DNA of 64,000 bases from Streptomyces sp. BK239 (GCF_004217285.1 NZ_SHKS01000001.1:689195-753194), one strand, 5' to 3'; shown: positions 49,058 to 58,485, counted from the first letter of the stretch. The notes: a model not told the origin generated them from the sequence alone. A program made the numbers and translations.

Positions 49058-50509
49058 GTGACCGCTGAGGCCAGTCAGGCGGGGCCCGCACCGGCCCTCG
49101 CCGCGGACGGCGGGCGACCGCTCGACATCGCGCTCCTCACCTATAAGGGAAACCCGTTCTGCGGCGGCCAGGGCGTCTACGTCCGCCACCTCTCGCGCGA
49201 ACTGGTCCGCCTCGGCCACCGTGTCGAGGTCATCGGCTCCCAGCCCTACCCGGTGCTCGACGCCCTCGACGTCCTCGGCGAGGAGCACGCCGGCCGGCTC
49301 TCCCTGACCGAGCTGCCCAGCCTCGACCTCTACCGCCAGCCGGACCCCTTCCGCACCCCCGGACGCGACGAGTACCGCGACTGGATCGACGCGCTGGAGG
49401 TCGCCACCATGTGGACCGGCGGCTTCCCCGAGCCGCTGACCTTCTCGCTGCGCGTCCGCCGCCATCTGCGCTCCCGACGCGGCGAGTTCGACGTCGTGCA
49501 CGACAACCAGACCCTCGGCTACGGGCTGTTGGGCGACGTCGGCGCACCGCTCGTCACCACCATCCACCACCCCATCACCGTCGACCGGCAGTTGGAGCTC
49601 GACGCCGCCGAGGGCCTGCAGCGGCGTCTGTCCGTGCGCCGCTGGTACGCGTTCACCCGGATGCAGAAGCGCGTCGCGCGCAGGCTGCCGTCCGTGCTCA
49701 CCGTTTCCGGCACCTCACGCCAGGAGATAGCCGACCACCTCGGCGTCCGCGGCGAGCGCATCCACGTCGTCCACATCGGCGCCGACACCGACCTGTTCTC
49801 CCCGGACCCGTCCGTGCCCGTCGTCCCCGGCCGGATCGTGACCACCTCCAGCGCGGACGTGCCGCTCAAGGGCCTGGTCTTCCTCGTCGAGGCGCTGGCC
49901 AAGGTCCGCACCGAACACCCGGACGCCCACCTCGTCGTGGTCGGCAAGCGCCCCGAGGAGGGGCCCATCGCCCAGGCCGTCGAGCGCTACGGCCTCGAAG
50001 GCGCCGTCGAGTTCGTCAAGGGCATCTCCGACGCCGAACTCGTCGACCTGGTCCGCTCGGCCGAGGTCGCCTGCGTGCCGTCCCTGTACGAGGGGTTCTC
50101 CCTACCGGCGGCCGAGGCCATGGCGACCGGCACGCCGCTCGTCGCCACCACCGGTGGAGCGATCCCCGAGGTCGCCGGGCGCGACGGGGAGACCTGCCTG
50201 GCGGTCGCGCCGGGCGACTCCGGCGCACTGGCCGCCGCCCTGAGCCGGCTCCTCGGCGACGCCGCACTGCGGGCCCGCCTCGGCGCGGCCGGCCGCGCGC
50301 GCGTGCTGGAACGGTTCACCTGGGCGCGGGCCGCCGAGGGGACGGTGGCCCGCTACCGCGAGGCCGTCGAACGGGCCGCGGGCGGGCGTCCAGCGCGCTC
50401 CGCCGTCCCCGACCCGACGGCGGCGGTCCGCGCGGCCGGCGCGGGCCGCGCCACCGCCGCCGAAGCTGTTGACGTTGTATCCGATCGCGAAAGCAGGGCC
50501 ACGTGCTGA
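49058..50509 (+). CDS. GT4 family glycosyltransferase
   Basis: The 483-residue protein has the GT-B two-domain layout: N-terminal GGQGVYVRHLSRELVRLGH, and C-terminal VVGKRPEEGP, SEAEVACVPSLYEGF and SLPAAEAMATGTPLVAT, the E-x7-E motif of GT4 enzymes. It transfers a sugar from a nucleotide or polyprenyl donor. GTG 49058 is chosen because AAGGGGG precedes it; GTG 49034 is possible. It overlaps the methyltransferase start by seven bases and is first in a three-gene operon beside a KstR site. Confidence 0.88.
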   Translation: MTAEASQAGPAPALAADGGRPLDIALLTYKGNPFCGGQGVYVRHLSRELVRLGHRVEVIGSQPYPVLDALDVLGEEHAGRLSLTELPSLDLYRQPDPFRTPGRDEYRDWIDALEVATMWTGGFPEPLTFSLRVRRHLRSRRGEFDVVHDNQTLGYGLLGDVGAPLVTTIHHPITVDRQLELDAAEGLQRRLSVRRWYAFTRMQKRVARRLPSVLTVSGTSRQEIADHLGVRGERIHVVHIGADTDLFSPDPSVPVVPGRIVTTSSADVPLKGLVFLVEALAKVRTEHPDAHLVVVGKRPEEGPIAQAVERYGLEGAVEFVKGISDAELVDLVRSAEVACVPSLYEGFSLPAAEAMATGTPLVATTGGAIPEVAGRDGETCLAVAPGDSGALAAALSRLLGDAALRARLGAAGRARVLERFTWARAAEGTVARYREAVERAAGGRPARSAVPDPTAAVRAAGAGRATAAEAVDVVSDRESRATC

Positions 50510-51237
50510 CCGTCGACTTCTCCCGGTTCCCGCTCGCCCCGGGCGACCGAGTCCTGGACCTCGGCTGCGGGGCGGGCCGGCACGCCTTCGAGTGCTACCG
50601 GCGCGGCGCGCAGGTCGTGGCGCTGGACCAGAACGCCGAGGAGATCCGCGAGGTCGCCAAGTGGTTCGCGGCGATGAAGGAGGCCGGCGAGGCCCCCGAG
50701 GGCGCCACCGCCACCGCCATGGAGGGCGACGCGCTCGCGCTGCCGTTCCCCGACGAGTCCTTCGACGTCGTCATCATCTCCGAGGTGATGGAGCACATCC
50801 CCGACGACAAGGGCGTGCTCGCCGAGATGGTCCGCGTCCTCAGGCCCGGCGGCCGCATCGCGATCACCGTCCCGCGCTACGGGCCCGAGAAGGTCTGCTG
50901 GACGCTGTCCGACGCCTACCACGAGGTCGAGGGCGGCCACATCCGCATCTACAAGGCGGACGAACTGCTCGCCAAGATCCGCGAGGCGGGACTGAAGCCG
51001 TACGGCACCCACCACGCGCACGCGCTGCACTCGCCGTACTGGTGGCTCAAGTGCGCGTTCGGCGTCGACAACGACAAGGCGCTGCCGGTGCGCGCGTACC
51101 ACAAGCTGCTGGTCTGGGACATCATGAAGAAGCCGCTGGCCACCAGGGTCGCCGAGCAGGCACTGAACCCGCTCATCGGCAAGAGCTTCGTGGCCTACGC
51201 GACCAAGCCCCACCTCCCGGCGGTGGACGCGCGGTGA
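50503..51237 (+). CDS. Class I SAM-dependent methyltransferase
   Basis: The 244-residue protein has motif I VLDLGCGAGRHAFE (17-30), VALDQNAEE, DALALPFPDESFDVVIISEVMEHIPD and VRVLRPGGRIAITVPRYGPE, typical of methyltransferase type 11 proteins. It should methylate a sugar, lipid or small acceptor. GTG 50503 begins before the glycosyltransferase stop (50509), and its own stop overlaps the next GTG (GTGA). Confidence 0.88.
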   Translation: MLTVDFSRFPLAPGDRVLDLGCGAGRHAFECYRRGAQVVALDQNAEEIREVAKWFAAMKEAGEAPEGATATAMEGDALALPFPDESFDVVIISEVMEHIPDDKGVLAEMVRVLRPGGRIAITVPRYGPEKVCWTLSDAYHEVEGGHIRIYKADELLAKIREAGLKPYGTHHAHALHSPYWWLKCAFGVDNDKALPVRAYHKLLVWDIMKKPLATRVAEQALNPLIGKSFVAYATKPHLPAVDAR

Positions 51238-52304
51238 CCACTCCCCGGACGGAACACCTCGTCCTGCCCGGGGTCCTGACCGCCGGGCAGGCCGCCGCGA
51301 CCGTCCGCGGCATCCTCGCCCAGCAGCGTCAGGACGGTGCGATCCCGTGGTTCCGGGGCCACCACCTCGACCCCTGGGACCACACCGAGGCCGCCATGGC
51401 CCTCGACGCGGCCGGCGAGCACGAGGCGGCCGAGCGGGCCTACGACTGGCTCGCCCGGCACCAGAACGAGGACGGCTCCTGGTACGCCGCCTACGCCGAC
51501 GGCGACTTCGCCGACGTCACCGACCGGGGCCGGGAGAGCAACTTCGTCGCCTACATAGCCGTCGGCGTGTGGCACCACTACCTGTCCACCGGCGACGACA
51601 CGTTCCTGGACCGCATGTGGCCGGCCGTCTACGCCGCCGTCGAGTGGGTGCTGGGTCTCCAGCAGCCGGGCGGGCAGATCGGCTGGCGGCGCGACGACGA
51701 CGGCACGGCGACCGCGGACGCGCTGCTGACCGGGTCGTCCTCCGTCCACCACGCGCTCCGGTGCGCGCTCGCCATCGCCGAGCAGCGCGAAGAACCGCAG
51801 CCCGACTGGGAGTTGGCGGCCGGTGCGCTGCGGCACGCCATCCGGCGGCATCCCGAACGGTTCCTGGACAAGGGCCGCTACTCCATGGACTGGTACTACC
51901 CGGTGCTCGGCGGGGCGTTGACGGGTGCGGAGGCCAAGTCCCGCATCGAGGCGGACTGGGAGCGGTTCGTCGTGCCCGGCCTCGGTGTGCGCTGCGTCGT
52001 GCCCAACCCGTGGGTGACGGGCGGTGAGTCGGCCGAACTCGCCCTCGCGCTGTGGGCGATGGGCGAGTCCGACCGGGCCCTGGAGATCCTCCAGTCGATC
52101 CAGCACCTGCGGGACGCGGAGTCGGGCCTGTACTGGACGGGGTTCGTCTTCGAGGACCGGGCCGTCTGGCCCGAGGAGTTGACCACCTGGACGGCGGGTT
52201 CTCTGCTGCTGGCCGTCGCCGCCCTGGGCGGCCACGAGGCCACCTGCGCGGTGTTCGGCGGAGAGCGACTGCCGACGGGCCTGGACCCGGACTGCTGCGG
52301 TTAG
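51234..52304 (+). CDS. Alpha/alpha-toroid protein (prenyltransferase/squalene-oxidase or glycosidase-like)
   Basis: The 356-residue protein has repeated Trp-rich helical units: WFRGHHLDPWDHTEAAMAL, AYDWLARHQNEDGSWYAAY, VWHHYLSTGDD, VEWVLGLQQPGGQIGWRR. These are six-hairpin or alpha/alpha-barrel repeats. Acidic residues (E in TEAAMA, D in NEDGSW) might be catalytic, but no family motif is clear. In this operon it probably acts on a glycosylated lipid or terpenoid. It lacks a signal peptide. It is translationally coupled to the methyltransferase. Confidence 0.7.
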   Translation: MTTPRTEHLVLPGVLTAGQAAATVRGILAQQRQDGAIPWFRGHHLDPWDHTEAAMALDAAGEHEAAERAYDWLARHQNEDGSWYAAYADGDFADVTDRGRESNFVAYIAVGVWHHYLSTGDDTFLDRMWPAVYAAVEWVLGLQQPGGQIGWRRDDDGTATADALLTGSSSVHHALRCALAIAEQREEPQPDWELAAGALRHAIRRHPERFLDKGRYSMDWYYPVLGGALTGAEAKSRIEADWERFVVPGLGVRCVVPNPWVTGGESAELALALWAMGESDRALEILQSIQHLRDAESGLYWTGFVFEDRAVWPEELTTWTAGSLLLAVAALGGHEATCAVFGGERLPTGLDPDCCG

Positions 52305-52311
52305 GCCCTCA

Positions 52312-52336
52312 GGGTCCTTTCACCATGAAAGGACCC
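52312..52336. terminator. Bidirectional terminator
   Basis: GGGTCCTTTC at 52312-52321 pairs perfectly with GAAAGGACCC at 52327-52336 around five bases. It lies between convergent genes. Confidence 0.9.
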
Positions 52337-52337
52337 C

Positions 52338-52631
52338 TCAGTGGCGCTGGACCCGGTTGGCTATGGCGTGGCCCACGAACAGGTACACGACCGCTGCCAG
52401 GCCGTAGCCCGCCACCACCCGCGCCCAGGCCTCGTCGAAGGTGAACAGGTCGTGGGACCAGCCGGCCAGCCAGCGGGCCACGTCGTGCACGAACTGCACG
52501 AATTCGTTGCCCTGGTTGGCGCCCAGCAGGTACATGAGAATCCACAGGCCCAGGATGAGGGCCATCACGTCGGCCACGACGGCGATGACCGTGCCGGCCT
52601 GGTTCGAGCCGTTGCGATATCTGGGAGACAT
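52338..52631 (-). CDS. Small membrane protein, hypothetical
   Basis: The 97-residue protein has two hydrophobic helices (VIAVVADVMALILGLWILMYLLGA and VVAGYGLAAVVYLFVGHAIANRV) separated by an amphipathic HDVARWLAGWSHDLF. Function is unknown. ATG 52631 is chosen; the frame runs to 52757 but overlaps the next gene. Confidence 0.65.
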   Translation of the reverse strand: MSPRYRNGSNQAGTVIAVVADVMALILGLWILMYLLGANQGNEFVQFVHDVARWLAGWSHDLFTFDEAWARVVAGYGLAAVVYLFVGHAIANRVQRH

Positions 52632-52672
52632 GTACTTCGGTTTGCCGCCCGCCTCCCCGTGAAACCAGGCGC

Positions 52673-53683
52673 CTACGAGTTGAGTTCGGCCAGCACTCCC
52701 AGGGTGTGCGGGTCCGGGGCCACCACCAGCAGGTCCGTCACCGGGCCCTTGCGCCACATCTCCAGCCGCTCGGCGATCCGTTCGCGCGGGCCGACCAGGG
52801 AGATCTCGTCGGCGAACGCGTCGGGGACGGCCATGACGGCCTCCTCGCGCCGCCCCGCCAGGAACAGTTCCTGGACGCGCCGGGCCTCCTCCTCGTAGCC
52901 CATGCGGGCCATCAGGTCGGCGTGGAAGTTGCGGGTGGCGTGGCCCATGCCACCGATGTAGAAACCGAGCATCGCCTTCACGGGGAGCAGCCCCTCGGCG
53001 ACCTCGTCGCAGACCAGCGCCCGGACCAGGGGCGCGACCAGGAAGCCCTCCGGCAGCTCCGCCACCGCCGGTCCGTACGCCTCGGAACGGTTCGGCGACC
53101 AGTACAGCGGCAGCCAGCCGTCGGCGACACGGATGGTCTGGGCGACGTTCTTGGGGCCCTCCGCGCCCAGCAGCACGGGCAGGTCGGCGCGCAGCGGATG
53201 GGTGATCGGCTTCAGCGGCTTGCCCAGTCCGGTCGCGTCCGGGCCCCGGTAGGGGTGGGAGTGGAACCGGCCGGCCGTCTCCACCGGCCCGCGGCGGGCG
53301 AGGACCTGCCGTACGACGTCGACGTACTCGCGGGTCGCGGTCAGCGGCGAACTCGGGAACGGGCGGCCGTACCAGCCCTCGACGACCTGCGGGCCCGACA
53401 GGCCGAGCCCCAGCGTCATCCGCCCCCCGGAGAGGTGGTCCAGGGTGAGCGCGTGCATCGCGGTCGTGGTCGGCGAACGGGCCGCCATCTGCGCTACGGC
53501 CGTACCCAGCTTGATCCTTGACGTGCGGGCCGCGATCCAGGTGAGCGGGGTGAAGGCGTCAGAGCCCCACGACTCCGCCGTCCACACGGAGTCGTAACCG
53601 AGCCGCTCCGCCTCCAGAGCCAGTTCCACATGCCCCGGGGAGGGGCCGCGCCCCCAGTAGCCGAGCGCCAGACCGAGCCGCAT
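52673..53683 (-). CDS. F420-dependent LLM-class oxidoreductase
   Basis: The 336-residue protein has the luciferase-like TIM barrel: [58 protein letters not shown] and GKPLKPITHPLRADLPVLLGAEGPK. Such actinobacterial proteins use F420 to oxidise or reduce alcohols and related substrates. Mycobacterial KstR regulons also contain one, but no KstR site is seen here. AGGAGG precedes ATG 53683. Confidence 0.88.
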   Translation of the reverse strand: MRLGLALGYWGRGPSPGHVELALEAERLGYDSVWTAESWGSDAFTPLTWIAARTSRIKLGTAVAQMAARSPTTTAMHALTLDHLSGGRMTLGLGLSGPQVVEGWYGRPFPSSPLTATREYVDVVRQVLARRGPVETAGRFHSHPYRGPDATGLGKPLKPITHPLRADLPVLLGAEGPKNVAQTIRVADGWLPLYWSPNRSEAYGPAVAELPEGFLVAPLVRALVCDEVAEGLLPVKAMLGFYIGGMGHATRNFHADLMARMGYEEEARRVQELFLAGRREEAVMAVPDAFADEISLVGPRERIAERLEMWRKGPVTDLLVVAPDPHTLGVLAELNS

Positions 53684-53736
53684 CACTGCCTCCTGACGGT
53701 ACGTCAGACGACGGGTGGGGAGGCGACTGTACGGCA

Positions 53737-53768
53737 ACGGCCCCCCGCCCGGAAGGGCGAGGGGCCGT
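53737..53768 (-). terminator. Terminator between membrane protein and LLM genes
   Basis: ACGGCCCC at 53737-53744 pairs with GGGGCCGT at 53761-53768, with an inner GCCC/GGGC stem. It follows the minus-strand gene at 53798. Confidence 0.8.
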
Positions 53769-53797
53769 GCGTCGCGGTGTGCGGGGGCCGTTCGCGG

Positions 53798-54586
53798 TCA
53801 GCCGCGCTGGATCCCCGAGGTGTCGCGGAGCACGCCGCGGCGGCCGTCCTGGGTCTGCGCGATCAGGCCCTGCGCGCCCTGCTCGACGGCCAAGTACCAG
53901 GTTCCGGGAGCCAGTTCGGCGATCGGCGTCGGCGCGCCGTCCTCCGCGAACAGCGGGCGCGGCACCGGCACGGCGAACCAGAACGGCGAGAAGTCGGCGG
54001 CCGGGGGCTGCGCCGGAGCCTGCTGGCCGCCGAACGCCGGCTGCCCCGGCTGCTGGCCCTGCTGCGGCGGCTGACCGCCGAACGACGACTGCTGCGCGCC
54101 CGGGTAGCCGTAACCGGCGGGCGGCTGCGCACCGTAGGGCTGCGGGGCCACCGGCTTCGGCGCGGGGATCAACGCGCCCTGGAGAGCGGGGACCAGGGGG
54201 GTGGCGACGGCCGCGCCGGCGAGGACGAGGGCGGCGATGAAGCCGAGGATCAGACCGGCGCCGGCGTCGACGCTGTCGGGGACGCCGACCAGGGACCAGA
54301 AGAACGTCCAGGCGGACAGCAGCGCGAAGCCCGTGCCGACCATGCCGAGGTCCAGCCCGAGCACCTTGCGCTGCTGCGGCATGACACGGTTCAGCACGAT
54401 CAGGGCGGCGCCGATGACGGCCCCCATGTACGTGCCGAGGCCCGTTCCCAGGCTGTCCCAGGCGTTCTGGCTGCTGGTGTAGCCGGTGACCGAGACGGAG
54501 TAGTAGGCGAGGAACGACGAGATGAACAGCAGCACCGCTGCGCCGATCACCACGCCGTCGCCTCTAGTGAGGGAGCGGATATTCAC
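53798..54586 (-). CDS. Multi-pass membrane protein with Pro/Gln/Gly-rich tail
   Basis: The 262-residue protein has four helices (VVIGAAVLLFISSFLAYYSV, YMGAVIGAALIVLN, LLSAWTFFWSLVG, LILGFIAALVLAGAAVATPL), then a low-complexity tail of PYGAQPPAGYGYPG and QPPQQGQQPGQPAFGGQQ type and a final conserved stretch (GTWYLAVEQGAQGLIAQTQDG). It recalls the mycobacterial 34-kDa antigen family (DUF5336). GTG 54586 has AAGGA upstream. Confidence 0.65.
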   Translation of the reverse strand: MNIRSLTRGDGVVIGAAVLLFISSFLAYYSVSVTGYTSSQNAWDSLGTGLGTYMGAVIGAALIVLNRVMPQQRKVLGLDLGMVGTGFALLSAWTFFWSLVGVPDSVDAGAGLILGFIAALVLAGAAVATPLVPALQGALIPAPKPVAPQPYGAQPPAGYGYPGAQQSSFGGQPPQQGQQPGQPAFGGQQAPAQPPAADFSPFWFAVPVPRPLFAEDGAPTPIAELAPGTWYLAVEQGAQGLIAQTQDGRRGVLRDTSGIQRG

Positions 54587-54690
54587 TTCAGGTCCTTCGT
54601 CAGTCGTCTCGTCGTCGATACTGGCTCGGTAGAGGGACGACATTATCGTCCGCACGATCGGGCTGTCCGCCGGGATCAGCGCGCCGACCA

Positions 54691-55626
54691 CTACCCGCGC
54701 AGGAAACTCACGATTCCGTCAGAGATCCCCTGCGCCGCTTTCTGCCGCCAGGCGCCGCTGGTCAGCAGTGCCGCGTCCTTGGTATCGCGCATGTTGCCGC
54801 ACTCGATGAACACCTTGGGAACCGTTGACAGATTGAGACCGCCCAGGTCCTTACGCGTGACGATGCCGCTGCCGTCGCCGACGTAGTTGGAGGGCGCGGT
54901 GCCCGTGGCCCGGCCGAAGCCGGCGGAGACCAGCCGTCCCAGCTCGCGCGAAGGGCCCACGACGGCACGGGTGTCGGCGCCGCCCGCGCGCACCTCGCCC
55001 GGAAGGATCACGTGGTAGCCGCGGTTGCCGCTCCCGGAGCCGTCGGCGTGGAGGGAGACGACCGCGTCGGCGTGCGCCGCGTTCCCGATGCGGGCCCGCT
55101 CGTCCACACACGGCCCGTACGGCCGGTCCGCGTCCTGCGTCAGCTTCACGGTGGCGCCCCGCTGTTGCAGCAGGGCGCGCAGCCGGTGCGCCACGTCCAG
55201 CGTGAACGCGGCTTCGCTGTAACCGGAGTTGGTGGAGGTGCCGGTGGTGTCGCACTCCTTGCGGTTGGTGCCGATGTCCACCTGGCGGTTGATCTCCGCG
55301 GTGTGCCGGTGGTTGGCGGGATTGTGTCCGGGGTCGATCACGACGACCTTGCCCTTGAGTGGCGTTGCGGCGGAGTCAGGCCCGGGCTTGGCGCCGGCGC
55401 CGATCCCGCCGTTCGCGGAAGTCCCGTCGGAGGGGGCGGTCCACCCGCTCGGCGCCGCGCTCTTCACCCGGTCGGGCCCGCTGTCCCGCGGTCCGCCCAG
55501 GGCCGCGTACGCCCCCCATCCCAGCAGCGCCCCGGGCACGACCACGGCGAGCGCCACGGCCGACGCCCGGCGCATGCGGGAGCGGCGGGGGTGCGGGGAA
55601 TCGAAGTCAGGGCCTGCGTAAGACAC
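54691..55626 (-). CDS. N-acetylmuramoyl-L-alanine amidase (Amidase_3)
   Basis: The 311-residue protein has a signal anchor (ASAVALAVVVPGALLGWGAYAA) and an Amidase_3 domain with VVVIDPGHNP (first zinc His), GYSEAAFTLDVA (Glu), VVSLHADGS (His) and FIECGNMRD (catalytic Glu). It cuts the sugar-peptide bond of peptidoglycan. GTG 55626 is used; GTG 55635 and 55647 are possible. Confidence 0.88.
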   Translation of the reverse strand: MSYAGPDFDSPHPRRSRMRRASAVALAVVVPGALLGWGAYAALGGPRDSGPDRVKSAAPSGWTAPSDGTSANGGIGAGAKPGPDSAATPLKGKVVVIDPGHNPANHRHTAEINRQVDIGTNRKECDTTGTSTNSGYSEAAFTLDVAHRLRALLQQRGATVKLTQDADRPYGPCVDERARIGNAAHADAVVSLHADGSGSGNRGYHVILPGEVRAGGADTRAVVGPSRELGRLVSAGFGRATGTAPSNYVGDGSGIVTRKDLGGLNLSTVPKVFIECGNMRDTKDAALLTSGAWRQKAAQGISDGIVSFLRG

Positions 55627-55838
55627 GCCTGCCACCCTAACGGGCACCCGAGGCCGCCCCGGGGAAGCCGCGGGACGCGAGGCCGGGTCACGAGGGCGAG
55701 GGTCAAGAGAAGGTCAAGGATTCGTTAGTGTGGCGAAGCATCGGAATAGTTGCCCACACATACGGGGTTCACGCTGCACGTATCCCGCGATCTCATCCGC
55801 GCATCCCGTCGCCCACCTCAGGCCGGAGGCCCCGCTTC

Positions 55839-57581
55839 ATGACGCACACACCGACCGACCCGCCCCGCCGCCCGGCGAGCGGCGCCCTCGTGCCGGTGCT
55901 CGCCTTCGCGGGCATCGTGGTCGCGGTGATGCAGACCCTGCTCGTCCCGGTCATCAAGGACCTGCCGCAACTGCTCGACACCGAACCCAGCGACGCCACC
56001 TGGGTGCTCACCTCCACCCTCCTGTCCGGCGCGGTCGCCACACCGATCATGGGCCGCCTCGGCGACCTGTACGGCAAGCGGCGCATGCTCGTCGCCAGCC
56101 TCGCCGTGATGGTCGTGGGCGCGCTGGTCAGCGCGGTCACCAGCGAACTGATGACGATGATCGCCGGCCGCACCCTCCAGGGCTTCGCGATGGGCGCGAT
56201 CCCGCTCGGCATCGGCCTGATGCGCGACATGCTGCCCCGTGAGCGGCTCGGCTCCGCCATGGCCCTGATGAGCTCCTCCATCGGCGTCGGCGGCGGTCTC
56301 GCGCTGCCCGCCGCCGCCCTGGTCGCCCAGCACGCCGACTGGCACACCCTGTTCTACGGCGCGGCGGGCCTCGGCGCCCTCGCCATCGCCCTCACCCTGA
56401 TCGTCGTCCCCGAGTCCCCGGCCCGCGCCGCCGGCTCCTTCGACCTGCCCGGCGCGCTCGGCCTCTCCGCCGGCCTCGTGCTGTTCCTGCTGCCGATCAC
56501 CAAGGGCAGCGACTGGGGCTGGACCTCCGGCACCACGCTCGGCCTGTTCGCCGCCGCCGCCGTCGTCCTCGTCCTGTGGGGCGTGATGGAACTGCGCCTC
56601 GCCGCCCCGCTGGTGGACCTGCGCACCACCGCCCGGCCGGCCGTGCTCTTCACCAACCTCGCCTCGATCATGGTCGGCGTCAGCTTCTACGTCGTCTCCC
56701 TCGTCCTGCCGCAGCTGCTCCAGCTGCCGAAGAGCACCGGCTACGGCCTCGGCCAGTCGATGGTCGTCGCCGGCCTGCTGGTCGCCCCGCTCGGCCTGAC
56801 GATGATGTTCACCGCGCCCGTCTACGCCCGTCTGTCCGCCAAGTACGGCCCCAAGGTCACGCTGATCATCGGCATGCTGATCATCGCGATCGGCTACGGC
56901 GCCGGCCTCGGCCTGATGAGCGCCGCCTGGCAGAGCCTCGTCATCGCGGTCGTCCTCGGCGCCGGCATCGGCCTCGCCTACTCCTCACTGCCCGCGCTGA
57001 TCGTCGGCGCGGTCCCCGCCTCCGAGACCGGCGCGGCCAACGGCCTCAACACGCTCATGCGGTCCATCGGCACGTCGGTGTCCAGCGCCGTCGTCGGCAT
57101 GGTGCTCGCCAACACCGCGAACACCGTGAACGGCGTCGCGATCCCCACCCTGCACGGCTTCCGAGTCTCCTTCCTGATCGCCACCGCCGCCGTCGCCGTC
57201 GGCCTGCTCCTCGCCCTCTTCCTGCCCGGCCGCACCCCGGCCGCCGCCGAGCCGCGACTGCGCGCCGGCAGCGAGGAGGACGCCAACCTGGAGCGCGCCG
57301 AGGAGGCCCTGCGCGGCTTCCACGGCCGGGTCCTCGACGCCGGCGGCGCACCGGTCGCCGGCGCCCGGGTCACCCTCATCGACCCGCGCGGCCGCCGCGC
57401 CGGCGCGGCCCTGTCCGGCGACGACGGCGGCTACGTCATCGCCGTCCCGGCCCAGGGCGCGTACGTCCTCGCCGCGAAGGCCTCCGGCCACGGTCCCCTC
57501 GCCTCCGCGGTGACGCACGGAAAAGACGAGCAGGCCGTGGGTCTGGATCTGTCGCTTCCCGGCGAGACGGTGACCGCTTAG
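55839..57581 (+). CDS. MFS transporter fused to a CnaB-like domain
   Basis: The 580-residue protein is a DHA2-type MFS with GRLGDLYGKRRMLVASL (motif A) and 13-14 helices. The C-terminal 80 residues (FHGRVLDAGGAPVAGARVTLIDPRG, DDGGYVIAVPAQGAYVLAAKASGH) are a carboxypeptidase-regulatory/CnaB-type beta-sandwich, an unusual addition to MFS pumps. It likely exports a drug-like compound. GGAGG precedes ATG 55839. A strong terminator follows. Confidence 0.86.
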   Translation: MTHTPTDPPRRPASGALVPVLAFAGIVVAVMQTLLVPVIKDLPQLLDTEPSDATWVLTSTLLSGAVATPIMGRLGDLYGKRRMLVASLAVMVVGALVSAVTSELMTMIAGRTLQGFAMGAIPLGIGLMRDMLPRERLGSAMALMSSSIGVGGGLALPAAALVAQHADWHTLFYGAAGLGALAIALTLIVVPESPARAAGSFDLPGALGLSAGLVLFLLPITKGSDWGWTSGTTLGLFAAAAVVLVLWGVMELRLAAPLVDLRTTARPAVLFTNLASIMVGVSFYVVSLVLPQLLQLPKSTGYGLGQSMVVAGLLVAPLGLTMMFTAPVYARLSAKYGPKVTLIIGMLIIAIGYGAGLGLMSAAWQSLVIAVVLGAGIGLAYSSLPALIVGAVPASETGAANGLNTLMRSIGTSVSSAVVGMVLANTANTVNGVAIPTLHGFRVSFLIATAAVAVGLLLALFLPGRTPAAAEPRLRAGSEEDANLERAEEALRGFHGRVLDAGGAPVAGARVTLIDPRGRRAGAALSGDDGGYVIAVPAQGAYVLAAKASGHGPLASAVTHGKDEQAVGLDLSLPGETVTA

Positions 57582-57583
57582 CG

Positions 57584-57615
57584 CCGCCGAACGAGCCCGC
57601 CCGGGCGTTCGGCGG
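57584..57615 (+). terminator. Terminator after MFS-CnaB gene
   Basis: CCGCCGAACG at 57584-57593 pairs with CGTTCGGCGG at 57606-57615, three bases after the stop. Confidence 0.85.
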
Positions 57616-57750
57616 ATGCGGGCATCGTCGTGGCTGCTCGCGCAGATTCCCGCGCCACTGCGGCGCTTCCCGCGCACCCCCGGTCCGAACGCCGGCCGGG
57701 GGTGCGGCAGCATGGGGCGGCACACGTACGCACGACCGAAGAGGAGCCCC

Positions 57751-58401
57751 ATGACCGCGGCGCCCGAGCCCGAGATCCTGGCCGCGTTCGAGGCCGCGAA
57801 GGGCTTCATGCCCGTGGACGAGGGGCTGGCGCTGTACGCGGCGGCCGTGGACGCGGGCGCGCTCGGACTGCCGCTGCTCGAAGTCGGCACATACTGCGGG
57901 CGCTCCACCATCCTCCTCGCCGACGCCGCCCGCCGGGCCGGCGTCCCCGCGCTCACCGTCGACCACCACCGCGGCAGCGAGGAGCAGCAGCCCGGCTGGG
58001 ATTACCACGACCCCGGCACCGTCGACCCCGAACTGGGCCTGATGGACACCCTGCCCGCCTTCCGCCGCACCCTGCACCGGGCCGGCCTGGAGGAGCACGT
58101 GGTGGCGCTGGTCGGCCGCTCGCCGCAGATCGCCGCGTTCTGGAACTCGCCCCTGGGCCTCGTCTTCGTCGACGGCGGCCACACCGACGAGCACGCGAAC
58201 GCCGACTACGACGGCTGGGCCCCGCACGTCGCCGACGGCGGCCTCCTCGTCATCCACGACGTCTTCCCGCACCCGGAGGACGAGTTCACCGGCCAGGCCC
58301 CCTACCGCGTCTACCTGCGCGCCCTGGAGTCAGGGGCCTTCACGGAGATCTCCGACACGGGCTCGCTGCGCGTGCTGCGGCGCACGGGCGCGGGGATCTG
58401 A
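57751..58401 (+). CDS. Class I SAM-dependent methyltransferase (Methyltransf_24-like)
   Basis: The 216-residue protein has LLEVGTYCGRSTILLADAAR as AdoMet motif I, VDHHRGSEEQ, GLVFVDGGHTDEHANADYDGW and GGLLVIHDVFPHPE, the pattern of Methyltransf_24 proteins where Asp and His side chains line the site. The substrate is unknown. GAGGAG precedes ATG 57751. Confidence 0.85.
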   Translation: MTAAPEPEILAAFEAAKGFMPVDEGLALYAAAVDAGALGLPLLEVGTYCGRSTILLADAARRAGVPALTVDHHRGSEEQQPGWDYHDPGTVDPELGLMDTLPAFRRTLHRAGLEEHVVALVGRSPQIAAFWNSPLGLVFVDGGHTDEHANADYDGWAPHVADGGLLVIHDVFPHPEDEFTGQAPYRVYLRALESGAFTEISDTGSLRVLRRTGAGI

Positions 58402-58411
58402 ACGAACACGG

Positions 58412-58456
58412 GAACGGCCCCCGCATCCCGGTGGTACGAGGATGCGGGGGCCGTTC
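58412..58456. terminator. Bidirectional terminator
   Basis: A 17-base perfect stem (GAACGGCCCCCGCATCC at 58412-58428 and its complement at 58440-58456) lies between convergent genes. Confidence 0.92.
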
Positions 58457-58485
58457 GTGCTCACCTGCGCGGTGCCGGACCGGTC

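Noticed and set aside
51234..52304. Squalene-hopene-type terpene cyclase
   Set aside because: The repeats fit an alpha/alpha barrel but the DxDD and QW motifs of cyclases are absent and it is half the length.
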